A stretch of DNA of 64,000 bases from contig NC_081414.1 in NCBI RefSeq assembly GCF_030272615.1, positions 5,025,501 to 5,089,500 on the forward strand, read 5' to 3'. Below the pieces are notes generated by a model, which saw only the letters and a program-made list of their open reading frames with translations, did no database searches and had not been told where the DNA came from. Shown here piece by piece: positions 33,413 through 43,670 of this stretch; position 1 is the stretch's first letter; every line of letters starts with the position of its first letter. A program made the position numbers and the translations under genes. The DNA comes from Cryptomeria japonica (lineage: Eukaryota > Streptophyta > Pinopsida > Cupressales > Cupressaceae).

Positions 33413-35026
33413 TCAATTCTTACCTCTGTCAAACACATGATTTTCATTTTCACAAACAGGAGGTAAACTGAAATCATCATTTACATTTGCCTGTTTAGAA
33501 ACATTTCCACTTCTAATCAGCTGATCACATAAAACATAATCATCAACATGTTCATAATCAATCAATCTTTGGAAACCAAACAAATGCTGAAAGGGCTGAT
33601 CACTAGGTGACATAAGAGTGCCATACTCTTTACCACTCTTTCCCAACTGAAATGAAAAGTGGCCTAACTTATTCTGAAAGTTAAAAACATCAGGCACAAC
33701 TCTATTGCTAGTTTGCTCAAATGATGAACACTCTTCCATAATGATGGCTTGTAAACAAGAGAGGAAAACTTCCTCATAACATGACTGCACTTCCACTTGT
33801 TGATCATAATTTCTATTAGCACTTTGCACACATGAAAATACATGATTGTCACTTGTCAATGGTTCATTTCCCACTTGCAAATAAGGGAAAAAAATTTCAG
33901 ACTCGTCATGCCCTTTAACAGCAAGATCCACACAATGCATACTAAAATCTAAGTTCATATCAACATATGAATCTACATTATCACACCTATCAAGCGTATA
34001 TGCATCTTCATCTTGTCCATCACTCAAATCAAAAATAGGGAAAGAATCAATACCATAAGTATCATACTTCACACCCTTAAAAACATCATCAATATCTAAA
34101 CAGGTACTGGTTGGGCATGAGAGATTGGGCACATTTTTGGATGCATACTTATGAAAATCAGTAGCTAAGAGTTCTAAAATTTGTTCACTACTTAGTGAAC
34201 CTTCTTCTTCATTTTCATTTTCCTTGGCTTCATCCTCTGAGTTGTAAACATTGTCCCAATCTGATAAAGGTATTAAATTAGTAGTGCTCACGTCTCTATG
34301 CATATTTGTTTCATCATTACAACAACTTGCATCTGCATCATAGCCTTTATCATGCTGCTCATAAAGTGTTGCTATATGTTGCAACATAGTTTCATAATCG
34401 AGGTTGCAAACATTTTGTGGATTGAACTTAACAACAAGGTGATCCATATCATTAAAATCTAAAACCTCAATGGGATCATGATTACTCGAACAATTACTTA
34501 TGTTCTCACAAATTTCTTCTTGCTCTGAATACACATCTAAATTGTCATGCTGAGAATAAGAGTCACTTTCAGCATCATAGGAGGCATATCCACTCACGGA
34601 TTCATCTCCCTCACTGTCCTCAATCTTGTGTACATTTTTAGATTTCATTCTTTCAATCTCATATATCCATTCCTTAATACATACAACACTTTCTTCTCTC
34701 AAGGTAGTAGACCAATTAATTGAGTCAGGCTCATCAAGCTCTAAAAATAATTCAATCAAAACAAACTCATGGGGTCTAGCATCAGCTGGAAACTCATTTA
34801 ATGCAGCTATGAATCTTTTATAAAAAATATATGATGACTCTTCCTCTTTTCTTTTCCCTACTTTCTTTCTTAAAAACCAGATGAATTTCTCTTGGATCTT
34901 TTGAAGACATACTGCAATCTCTTTATCAATCTCTTTCAGATTTGACAAAGGATTTGGAGATCTAGGAACTACATCTAGATCCATTGAGTTTATAACATTT
35001 ACTGAACCATTATTTGGACAATGCAT
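33413..35026 (-). CDS. Intact 537-codon acidic ORF of the long-LTR element, unknown family
   Basis: By far the longest uninterrupted frame in the window: ATG at 35026, stop at 33413, no internal stop, although the flanking LTRs are visibly diverged. Residues about 30-125 look globular, with many Lys, Arg and Trp (for example KFIWFLRKKVGKRKEEE, then PHEFVLIELFLELDEPDSIN and CIKEWIYEIERMKSKN). The rest is strongly acidic and Ser/Asn/Asp-rich with scattered Cys and His but no regular zinc knuckle. No signal peptide or membrane segment is evident. Its place behind the primer site is where gag would be, so a gag-like or packaging role is possible (inference). I do not recognise a domain. A captured host gene is the main alternative. 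Confidence 0.6.
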   Translation of the reverse strand: MHCPNNGSVNVINSMDLDVVPRSPNPLSNLKEIDKEIAVCLQKIQEKFIWFLRKKVGKRKEEESSYIFYKRFIAALNEFPADARPHEFVLIELFLELDEPDSINWSTTLREESVVCIKEWIYEIERMKSKNVHKIEDSEGDESVSGYASYDAESDSYSQHDNLDVYSEQEEICENISNCSSNHDPIEVLDFNDMDHLVVKFNPQNVCNLDYETMLQHIATLYEQHDKGYDADASCCNDETNMHRDVSTTNLIPLSDWDNVYNSEDEAKENENEEEGSLSSEQILELLATDFHKYASKNVPNLSCPTSTCLDIDDVFKGVKYDTYGIDSFPIFDLSDGQDEDAYTLDRCDNVDSYVDMNLDFSMHCVDLAVKGHDESEIFFPYLQVGNEPLTSDNHVFSCVQSANRNYDQQVEVQSCYEEVFLSCLQAIIMEECSSFEQTSNRVVPDVFNFQNKLGHFSFQLGKSGKEYGTLMSPSDQPFQHLFGFQRLIDYEHVDDYVLCDQLIRSGNVSKQANVNDDFSLPPVCENENHVFDRGKN

Positions 35027-35642
35027 CCTACTGCTTTACAAACTCCTTTCAAAGCAAGTGTAGTCATGAATTTTCAGAATCACATACTTCCCCCATTACT
35101 TAACTGAAATTTTCAAAACATGAAGTATGTAAAGTGCATATTTCTTTTCCTTTCAATGGTGACTGTTTCACCTCATAAGGAACATATAATTTCATAAATA
35201 CTTTGAGGAATACCTGGTAAAATCAATGCCGTTGTTGTTCACTTCATTTTTCCTTGACTAAGACCTTCAATCTCAAAACTCCAAGCCTCTGTTATCTCTT
35301 TGCTACAAGCTCACCAAATCCTTTAAAATTTTTACAATAATGCACACTAGTGCAGAGATCTTTCAGAGTTGCCACTCACTACTGTGAGAATTTATAAAAT
35401 CAATACAGAACATGAATAGATCTGGACTTACACAAAGATAAAAAGATAGCAGACTTTCAACACTTGGATAGGAATTGACTCTCATGACACAAAGAAGACA
35501 TTCCTGACTTCATACAACACTACCAGGTAGATAACAATAGATCTGAAAACACTTTCAGATTTACAACACTTTTATGACTCTTTCCTCAAATGGATATGGC
35601 CAGACTCATGGATTCTACTTGACAAAATTCTTACATCTCTTT
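35027..35642 (-). other. Leader between primer site and the 537-codon ORF
   Basis: Non-coding on the minus strand, about 620 bases, the usual place for a retroelement leader and packaging signal. Nothing else recognised. Confidence 0.5.
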
Positions 35643-35660
35643 CCCCAGCAGAGTCGCCAA
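35643..35660 (-). other. Primer-binding site of the long-LTR element
   Basis: The minus strand reads TTGGCGACTCTGCTGGGG, three bases beyond the LTR end GAACAACA. The same type of sequence occurs as primer site in many plant Ty3/gypsy elements. It fixes the orientation of the element. Confidence 0.75.
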
Positions 35661-35663
35661 TTT

Positions 35664-38600
35664 TGTTGTTCATAAAAAATGATTAACCCAAGTACACCTG
35701 CAATTGATCTATGAAGTAGCCAATTCAATCTATGAAGAACCTGAGGGCTTGGACAACATGACAAGGATATGAATCCTTCTACTCTTCAGGCTCTGCAAAA
35801 CCTAGGCGGGTATACCTTTGATGCTTAAAATTCAGACTCATTACCCACATATGACAATATCAATAAAGCAGATAGATCTCATAAACGGTTCAAAAACAAG
35901 GAGGGCATTGTAGATAGGCTAAATCTACATTGACAGCTCAACAATGTTTGAATCATGAGATGGAGGGACACTACCATAGAACATAAAATAAAAGATATTC
36001 GGATTTTTTATTTTTAAATGATGTTCTGACAACCCTTCAATGTTACAAAAGACCAGTGCCTTATCCAGACCATAGAGTCATGCATAAAACTGGAAGAGAA
36101 ATCTCATATGCAAGTTCCTTTCAACATTAAATTTTCATGTATCAATGCCTTACATTAATATAATTTTCTACTCTATCATAAAATCATGCTTACACATCCA
36201 ATATATATATTCAACATCATTAATGTTGGGTTTTAGGATTTAAATTATTCCTTGAAGAATACCCAAAAGACAAACATTACACTCTTAGAGAAGGCTAAAA
36301 GAGACATCCAAATTATCCTTGACAATATGAAATTGTATGAATCTGAATACATTTTGGAGACAATTTCATGGAAAATCACACATGCCTTGCATATGTGTGA
36401 ACCTGCAAACTGAAACAAGACCTACAACAAAGACAACACTGATAACCTTGAAGAACACACTGTCATTTGCAAAAATAAAAAGATGTCATCACTGGAACCT
36501 GCAATTTCGAATTCCTCCCTTGGAGAAATTCTCTCAAAAACTGGAACCCCTCTCATTGAGAAGAATTTGGAATAAGAAGGAAGAGGGAAAAGATTAGGTC
36601 TGCAACCGAAATTGCCAAGTGTCTCATTTGTCCCTAACTGCAAAATATATTCTTCATTCCCATGGAAACTGTTCTCTAAATATCCCATATCTATTGAAAC
36701 AACTTCATAACTACATTCCTTTTCTCGAGAGCTTTCCGACAATATATAATACTTGCCATTTTGAGTAAAAATAGGGCCCTGGGAGAATTAATCACTCATG
36801 TGGCTTTGTCATTTAAATTTTTTGAAATTCTTGTATAGTTGAGACTATACATTTAATTTTAATTTTTCATCCATTTTTGCCTCTGATTTTTGCCTGACAC
36901 CCTGCCACGTGGCGACCTTTGATTGGTCGATGGGATCCACTGGGCACCATCTGGGATGATAGCTCATCACTCCGCCACGTGTCTGCCACCAAGCTGCTTG
37001 CTCGTTGCCACGTCATTGCCATGTGTCTGCCACCTTGCGCCACCTATACGCCACTGGGACAGGACCCGCCTGCTGGACCGCCAATTGGACCTACCACCTA
37101 TCTTTTGCCATTTCGCAATGCTTAACCGACAAGCATCTTTGGTCTCCGAAATCACGTGAGTTGTTGGATCTTCTTCAACTTGCGCGATCTTTACCTCGAT
37201 TTCTGCACACGTGGTTTTTCGCTATTTCACGAAGGGTATTTGGTGTGCATCTTCCCTTCACAAATCCATGCGCATCGTTGATCTTTTAGGAACATGCTCA
37301 CTGGTTAAACCATCTGTTTCCTGCAAAACTCGCCTGCCTGCCTCAAGATCCGTGCCTACGTGGGGTCCACCTGTCACCGCCCAGTCAGCCTCCTCGATCG
37401 CCTCGAGAAGCATGCCCACGCATGTGGGGTCCTCTTGAGAACCCATGAGCACCATCCGTCAAAAGCCTCTTAAGGCTTTGACATATTAGATATGTGGGGC
37501 CTTATACTTAAATACCAAAAAGTTACATCTCCCAGTCAATGTGGGATTAATGCTCAAGCTTGGGACTGCACTTTCTAAGCTTTTCCTGAATGTTTTAATG
37601 GCGCCTGTGGATTTTTTGGAGTTTATAATGTGCCTTGCTTCATACCAAACGCAAAGGAGAGACTTTGGATGCTTCAAATCCGTCCATTACCATCCACTCC
37701 ATATTCCATGCAAAGGAGGAAATTGGCTTATATGCCCATTGCACTTGCTATTTGTATTTACTTCAAATTTTATGTAGCTTCAAACATGCCACGTGAGAGG
37801 GGCTAGACTACTATTTGCATTGGCTATGGGGGTTTCACATGCTCCCTTCATTAACCATGCAGGAGATTTCATTAGATTGAAGACTTTCACATCCCACGTA
37901 ATCTACCATATTCTACTTGCTGTTGGTGTTCTATGCTATGGTTTTCAATGCTACCCCTCTCCATTTCCATGCACAGCAAAGGGGGAAATTGGCATTTTAT
38001 TGCTACCAATTACATTTGTTGAAAGCTTCTGCTGTTTGCATTTTTCTAAGACTTGTTTTTTTCTATTAACACATTTGCCATTGGAGTTATTGCCTCGTCC
38101 TCCACCACGTGACTGTCTAACTTATCTTGCGCACACATGGAGGACTGTAATTGTCTTAGCAAAACATCAGCCACTGGCATTTGCTTAAAGTTTCTCTATT
38201 TGTCTTTCAACCATGTGGAGGAAGGATTTGGCATTATGCATGCCCATTGCAATTGTTTTAATTTTTAAATCCCCCTTTAACACCACACACAGGGAGGACT
38301 GCTGGAGATTGGCATTCACTACTAATTATTTTTTCATTTGCTGAGAGTTATTGTGGCCCTCTCATTTGCCATTGCCACTAGGATGAATTCGGCGTCATGG
38401 CAATTACATTTGCTTTGGAAAATTCATTATTGCCTCTTTATAGCGATTGCACGGGAGATGAATTATATCATCATCACTCATATAAAATGCCTCAGAATCA
38501 CAATCCGCATTTAGATATTCTAAAAATCCTTTATTAAACAAAGTCGCCAATAAAATCAATCTGCGAGCATGAGCCAGGTCGGGCCCCAAAGTGGGTCTGG

Positions 38601-39765
38601 CTAAAAAAAAAAATTGTTTTCATTCAACTGACCTTTGGAATACCTCAGGAACCTTAAACTTACCTCTGGAAATGATCGACACCATTTTCGGATCATTAGA
38701 CTGAGTTTTGCAACTTTCAGGCACTCGCGCCACATTTTCGCATTTAATCGCGAAGACGTATTTTTCAAGTCGGTCAAAACACCTTTCTCGACCTCGCCAT
38801 CTGACAGGCGTGTACTCTGATATATAACAATGAACTTTTCCAAGTGGTTTTCCAAGATGAGTCCTGAGTGAAGAGATATTAATTGCCGAAAATGACCAAC
38901 TGGCTTTGTCGACACTGCGGACCTGATGAAGTCAATGTTCTGGCAACACATGATGCCTTTCTTAAAAATATCAAACGACCTCCGTAGACCCTCAAATTTG
39001 AAACACATGTACCTTGAAGTACATATTAAATCTTTGGATTCTCAGTTCGACCAAAAGTCCGACTGGGTGCAAATGGCGCGCTCATGAAAATGGCTACTTT
39101 AACTGATATAGCACTGAAAGTACAGATCACTGAAAATGATGACTCAATGAACCCTTTCGAAAACCGATCAAACGGATTGGCAGAGGCTTGAAACTTGAAA
39201 CATAGCTCATCACTTATACCAAAAATATCTTGGAATAAACATTCTGGCATAACACTCACTGAGGCAACTTTTACACTTATGCAAAACAGGGCTCCGACTA
39301 GGTCCTGAAACAAGGACTTGTCAAACCATACAAATTGCAAACATATTGAGCTTTGAAAATTGTGCAAATGAATTCATGAAGACTTGAAATTTTGCACGGA
39401 GGCACACTTTTATGCATAGAATTCAATCCATTTTGAATTTCATCATGACAATCATCAGGGCAAAAGATATAAACACCCAAAGTAGGCTACTTAGTAAAAT
39501 ATGCATTTGTGCCTAAAATGCACTTTCAACTTACCCCTCGAAATGGGTACTTGGTACACTTCCAAACTGAATTCTCAAAGTTGCACATCACTGAATAGGC
39601 TAAATGGAAGGTGTAGGACATGTCTCTCGAGCCTTACCCTTCGAAAATCAACTGGCTGCATTTTACCCTCTCTCTAACTAGGCCATTCAAACTGACTCAT
39701 TTGGAAATGCAAAGCAAAAATTTGAATTGGGCCTCAAAACTTGACTCAATTTTAATGTCCCAACA
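35664..39765 (-). mobile_element. 5' LTR of the long-LTR element, 4.1 kb
   Basis: Ends TGTTG and CAACA are inverted-complementary, as expected for LTR tips. The part 37185-39765 repeats in the other LTR; 35664-37185 has no partner because that LTR is truncated. It includes a GC-richer stretch with repeated CCACGTG-like boxes (36900-37050), one LTR module (38336-39745) and the hairpin GTCAAAAGCCTCTTAAGGCTTTGAC region (37458-37482). The 106-codon frame 36422-36742 is not supported as a gene. Confidence 0.75.
38336..39745 (-). repeat. LTR module copy 3
   Basis: Third copy of the module, in the 5' LTR. The frame 38601-39008 (135 codons) and a second frame 39026-39367 match those of copies 1 and 2. 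In copy 3 the frame is extended upstream to FKFEGLRRSFDIFKKG. Confidence 0.8.
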
Positions 39766-40839
39766 ATAGGGACATACATAAGTCATATCGCATCATTAAG
39801 AATCCATCATAATCAAATCATATATGCCAAATAGGGCACACATCACCATATAGAGTCACATAACATAACTAGATTACATTAACATCATAAATAGAAATGA
39901 ATCACATCAATTAACACAAAATCATCATAGTCTAACATAAAATAAATGCATCTCATCATAAGAAATATAAGAATCATAACATTACATAAGCATCATAAAA
40001 CATATAGACATCATAAGTAAATTGCATCCCATAAGCATCATAGAATCATCACATCACACACACACATGGACATGCGTCACATCACACACACACACACATG
40101 GACATGCATGCACACACGCACACACACACACATAGCATAAAAAATAATAATGTCATGATAAAATTATGTCCAAATATCATGATGGATACAAAATCACCCT
40201 CACGTGTCTACATCATCATACAAAATATACCGATACAAATTGGATTGGAGTTATGATGAGCTCTTGCCTTTAGAACTAGCTGGTCTCAAAGGCCTTTGAG
40301 CTCTTGATGAAGGTACAACCTGTCTAGTGTTGGATGGTGGAACCTCTCTTGGTGATCAGCATGCAAGCAAACATAATTGCATCAACATCAACTCTATCAT
40401 CTTTATCAACTTACATCAAACTTTATCATCTTTGTCAGCTTTATCAGCTTCATCAGTAGGATTTGTCTATCACATTTGCCACTCTGGCTTGATCAGAAGT
40501 CACTCAGCTTATCCTATTGGGGCAATTGTTCGATTTTATCAATCAAACAGTCAAATTCATCAATAACTTTTGTTTATCACATTTGTTGCTTTAGTCTTAT
40601 CAACAACATCTGTCTATCACATTTGCAGCTTTAGTTCTAAAAATTTATTAGGGCTACCACATATGCAATTTTAAGCATTACACCCATGTTTCCTCTCCTT
40701 TTTTCAAGAGATTGTTCGATTTTTTGCAAATTTCCCTCACAATCTCTCAAGGGGGCATGTCATCATCCTTGTCGAGGGTAACCTTCTATACCAGTAACTA
40801 TTTTTTTCTTTGAAACAACATGACAAGATGCATTGTCTC
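39766..40839 (+). other. Element B post-pol spacer, third part; PMD gene lost
   Basis: Matches element C in reverse: TGTCATGATA, TACAAAATCACCC and GTCTACATCATCATACAAA (40153-40223) equal about 60710-60795 of C. The next block (GAGCTCTTG to CTAGCTGGTC, 40258-40290) matches the end of the PMD gene region of C. After that the PMD coding sequence is absent and only promoter-side sequence (CAATCTCTCAAGGGGGCAT, 40740) remains, so B has lost the antisense gene by deletion. Confidence 0.7.
40050..40136. repeat. (CA)n-rich microsatellite
   Basis: Interrupted CA repeats with two ACATGGACATGC inserts, inside element B's spacer. Confidence 0.95.
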
Positions 40840-40853
40840 AAAGAGGGGCAAAA
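40840..40853 (+). other. Element B polypurine tract
   Basis: AAAGAGGGGCAAAA directly precedes the 3' LTR at 40854. The identical tract occurs in element C at 57427-57440 on the minus strand. Confidence 0.92.
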
Positions 40854-41612
40854 TGTAGACACCTAAAATTGTCTTATCCTAATAAAATAAATATTTTATT
40901 TATTTAATTATTTTATCCTAAGACTTCTATTAATTGAATAGATTTTTATTTATTTAATTAATTCATTAATAATCCTCTTTTAGCCTTTCCCCATTTAAAT
41001 AATTTATTTATTTATTTAAATTTTCCTTTCCCTAAATTAAATAAATATTTTATTTATTTAATTGGCCCCACCTCTTCTATTAATTAAATAAATCTTTATC
41101 TATTTAATTAATCTAGTAGTTTTTTCCCTCTATGACAAGCATCATTCATTTCTTAATTTACCTTTAACCACCTCTCTAGTATTTTACCATTTCCTTTACC
41201 TACCCTCTAATTTGAGCCAACCACTTATCCTTCCACCTCTCAATCCCAACCCTCCATTTTTAGGGTACTCTTTTTAAAAGAGGATTCTTTTCCTATGCTT
41301 CTATATCTCAATCAAGTATAAGTACCTATAATCTGTTGAATTGCATACTCAACCACCATCCATTCTCTATTGAGCTCTTGTGCCCACATAAAATCTTAGA
41401 GCAATAATATCAAGCAAGATCAATGGAGATAGGAGGACAATGAAGACAAGCCCTTGGAGCATGTGAATGGTATAATCTTTATTTATTTGATGTTTTGAAT
41501 GTTACTTGGCTCTTCATTGGTTTTATGTTGGATTCTATTGTAGGACTAGGGTTTTAGTGGTTCATTCTCTTAGGTTTTACAATAATTGTAAATTCCAAAT
41601 CTAGCATAAACA
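40854..41612 (+). mobile_element. 3' LTR of element B, 759 bp
   Basis: Starts TGTAGACACCTAAAATTG, ends CTAGCATAAACA, then GGTGA. Same length as the LTR of element C (56667-57426, 760 bp). It holds the AT-rich palindrome series of the family. Confidence 0.93.
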
Positions 41613-42079
41613 GGTGAAATGCCTAGTTCCACTTTGGTGATTATCCCTCTTCAATCTAGTCCTCCCTTCCCCTATGATCAAGAATGGGAGGATGATGATC
41701 TAATGGTTGGTGATTTTTAAGGTACTGCTCATCTTATCTTTTAGATTAGAGTGTGCCTATTTTGTGTTTCCCATGATGTGCTCTCTTGAAGGACCCAAAT
41801 TACTTAATAGGTACTTGGATACAAGGGATAATATTTGTCATGCACTACCTCTATTTGTCTCATACTTGTTTTTGTCATTGTAAGGTGGTGAAATAGGGTT
41901 CACTAGTTTTTACACAAAAAACTAAGAATATTAGGCCTATTCCACTCTTACATTGGAAGAAAGATGATCTACTAGGCTCAAGATGATTCGAGCATGTAAA
42001 CTGGATGCAATAGTCCTTCGCTATGAGTTGAAAGTGACTATGCAAATTAGGATGAGGATGAGGAATTGACCATTTTTTG
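41613..42079 (+). pseudogene. Element A resumes after element B
   Basis: After GGTGA the linker frame of element A continues with MPSSTLVIIPL and DQEWEDDDLMVGDF before stopping. No RT follows, so A is truncated. From about 41760 the sequence is non-coding and unrecognised. Confidence 0.6.
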
Positions 42080-43041
42080 TGTGTGGAAGACTGTAACAAA
42101 TTGATAAGCTGATTTTGGAAAATTATGAAAGTACAGACTGTAACTATCCTGTAGTCCAAATTTTAGGCAAAAGTGCAAGGATTTAGTCTCCCAGCTTGCC
42201 CCACTACCAGGAATCAATCACCCAAAGCAACCTGCTCTTGTCATTTTCGGCTCCAACAAATTGAAAACTATAGATATTTATTTGATGATTTTTTACCTCT
42301 TTCTATGGCTTCATCACTTATTCCCACACATATAAAAGAGAGGAAATTGTTGGAAAATAAGGGGTTTGCCTAAGTCAAACCCTATTTTTTTAATTAACTT
42401 TGAAATAAAATTGAAATGAACTTGAAATGAAAGCATGTTGTTAGGTAGTAGAGGCTAAATTTGAAAATGGAAGTGTCTTACACCTTGATGATCCAAATGC
42501 TTCTTTAAAGATGATCATGAATAGTGATGCAATAGCATGACTCCAAACAAAAGACCTAAAATAACTTCACAAAAGACATGCTTTCATGAAGGTTGTTGAA
42601 GGTTGCCATAATGAAGAACATGGTAGAATAAAATACCTTGAATTCTGAATGCTTGATCTCAAATTCACCTTCTTGATTGATGTGGACTTGTGATTTTAGT
42701 TGATTACCAAAAATGAGGAGGATATATTTCTTATAAACCTCTCTCAAGCATTTTGGGGTGTAAAACTCAGAGTAGGCTGAAATAGGGAAAAAAATCTTGC
42801 TTAATCTACCTGACTGTTGTTTGGACCAAATTTGGGGCCAGATTAGGGGGATGCCCTAGGTGCCTTGCTCCCTCCAAAGCAAGCCCAAATTGGGACCTAA
42901 GGTCTTAAATGAGGATGAGATGCCCCAATGATATGTTGAATTGGGTTGCAATGCGTAGAACCAAATGCAAGAGGCCATACATGCTAAAATAGGGCATAGT
43001 TGAGCAAGAAATTGCATAGGGATGTAATTTACGACGCTACA
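42080..43041 (-). mobile_element. LTR or LTR fragment of the TGTAGCGTCG family
   Basis: The right end, read on the minus strand, is TGTAGCGTCGTAAATT, identical to the start of the solo LTR at 21045. About 660 bases in, the minus strand has AGGGTTTGACTTAGGCAAACC, like the box at 22025 in that solo LTR. The left end is uncertain: TGTGTGG at 42080 mirrors the CCACACA tip but no target duplication fits. No coding frame is supported. Confidence 0.5.
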
Positions 43042-43287
43042 GTTGTATCATTCTTTTTTGATATTCAGGGATGATGCAAAATATTGAAGGCATTTAGGTC
43101 TTCTTCCATGTTGACCCAAATTTAATCTTTTCCTTCACATGCCTTTCTTCAAATTTAAAACTTCGGGACCATGATGAATAATCCATATGCAATTATATAC
43201 ATAATCTAATTTCATTTCTATGAGTTCTATTGACACTAAATAATCAAATCCCTTATCTCTTTATGTGTTTTTATTGATGTTGTGGGT

Positions 43288-43670
43288 ATCTTTTGCTATA
43301 TGTTGCAAGGTAGCATTCCATAGAAATATCTCACTATGTTGACATGAAACAACATCTCTTCTCCTTAAAGTAATGCATCTCATTCTAAGGGGAGGCTATC
43401 ATATTTGCATTCACATCATATTATTCTCAAATATTTTATTGTGGATCTTTTTATCTCATTTATTGCCTTGTGTGGGGGTCAAACAACTGCATTGTACCTA
43501 AATTAATATGTGTATCTTTTTAATGTGGCCATCCTATGACACAATTTGTAGCAATCACATACTGACTAGTTGTATGGCTATACAGAGTAACACAACTTTC
43601 TACCAATATCTATCTTTTGAAATATGTTGAAAGGTAACATTCTATAGAAATATCTCACTATGTTAACATG
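43288..43670. repeat. Tandem repeat (unit about 320 bp), interrupted by a LINE
   Basis: ATGTTG(C/A)AAGGTA(G/A)CATTC starts at 43305 and 43626. After the second start the repeat reaches AACATG at 43670, then the LINE, then resumes at about 50809 with CACCTCTTCCCCTTAGAGTAATGC. That matches 43345 on of the first unit (CATCTCTTCTCCTTAAAGTAATGC). The first unit thus shows the empty site. Confidence 0.85.

Larger units (their letters stand above)
29240..39765 (-). mobile_element. Long-LTR retroelement with a single ORF, nested in element B
   Basis: Two long direct repeats (29240-33185 and 35664-39765) flank about 2.5 kb. On the minus strand the 5' LTR (4,102 bp) starts TGTTGGGACATT at 39765 and ends GAACAACA at 35664. 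It is followed after three bases by TTGGCGACTCTGCTGGGG, a primer site common in plant Ty3 elements. The only gene is a 537-codon ORF; no protease, integrase or RT was seen, so it would be non-autonomous (LARD or TR-GAG-like). The 3' LTR start is mutated (TATTGGGAC) and its far end, about 1.5 kb, is missing at 29240. I saw no clear polypurine tract and could not define a target duplication because of that truncation. The right flank at 39766 is element B spacer again. Confidence 0.75.
15244..41612 (+). mobile_element. Ty3/gypsy element B (Tat-like), host to two nested elements
   Basis: Bounded by LTRs starting TGTAGA(C/A)ACC and, at the right, ending CATAAACA, with direct duplication GGTGA at 15239-15243 and 41613-41617. 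Order: truncated 5' LTR, RT, RNase H, second (archaeal-type) RNase H, integrase, post-pol spacer, polypurine tract, 3' LTR. Primer site, gag and protease are missing: the 5' LTR breaks off at 15951 and RT begins within about 100 bases, so a deletion removed the 5' internal half. A copia element (19727-28833) and a long-LTR element (29240-39765) sit inside its spacer. The dual RNase H places it in the plant Tat clade (established family trait). Both LTRs are old and diverged. Confidence 0.85.

Noticed and set aside
33023-33466. 147-codon plus-strand frame over the LTR edge
   Set aside because: Crosses the LTR boundary and overlaps the end of the 537-codon ORF in antisense; shadow frame.
36422-36742. 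106-codon minus-strand frame in the 5' LTR of the long-LTR element
   Set aside because: No partner in the other LTR (that part is missing) and no domain; cannot be supported.
29240-39765. Plus-strand orientation of the long-LTR element, with TGGCTCTAACTGGGGA at 33188 as primer site
   Set aside because: The minus-strand primer site at 35643-35660 is a far better match and agrees with the strand of the only long ORF.
42597-43041. Possible GTTGT target duplication (42592-42596 and 43042-43046) around the inverted LTR
   Set aside because: It would exclude the conserved palindrome box and the left copy lies in a local GGTTG repeat; a chance match is likely.
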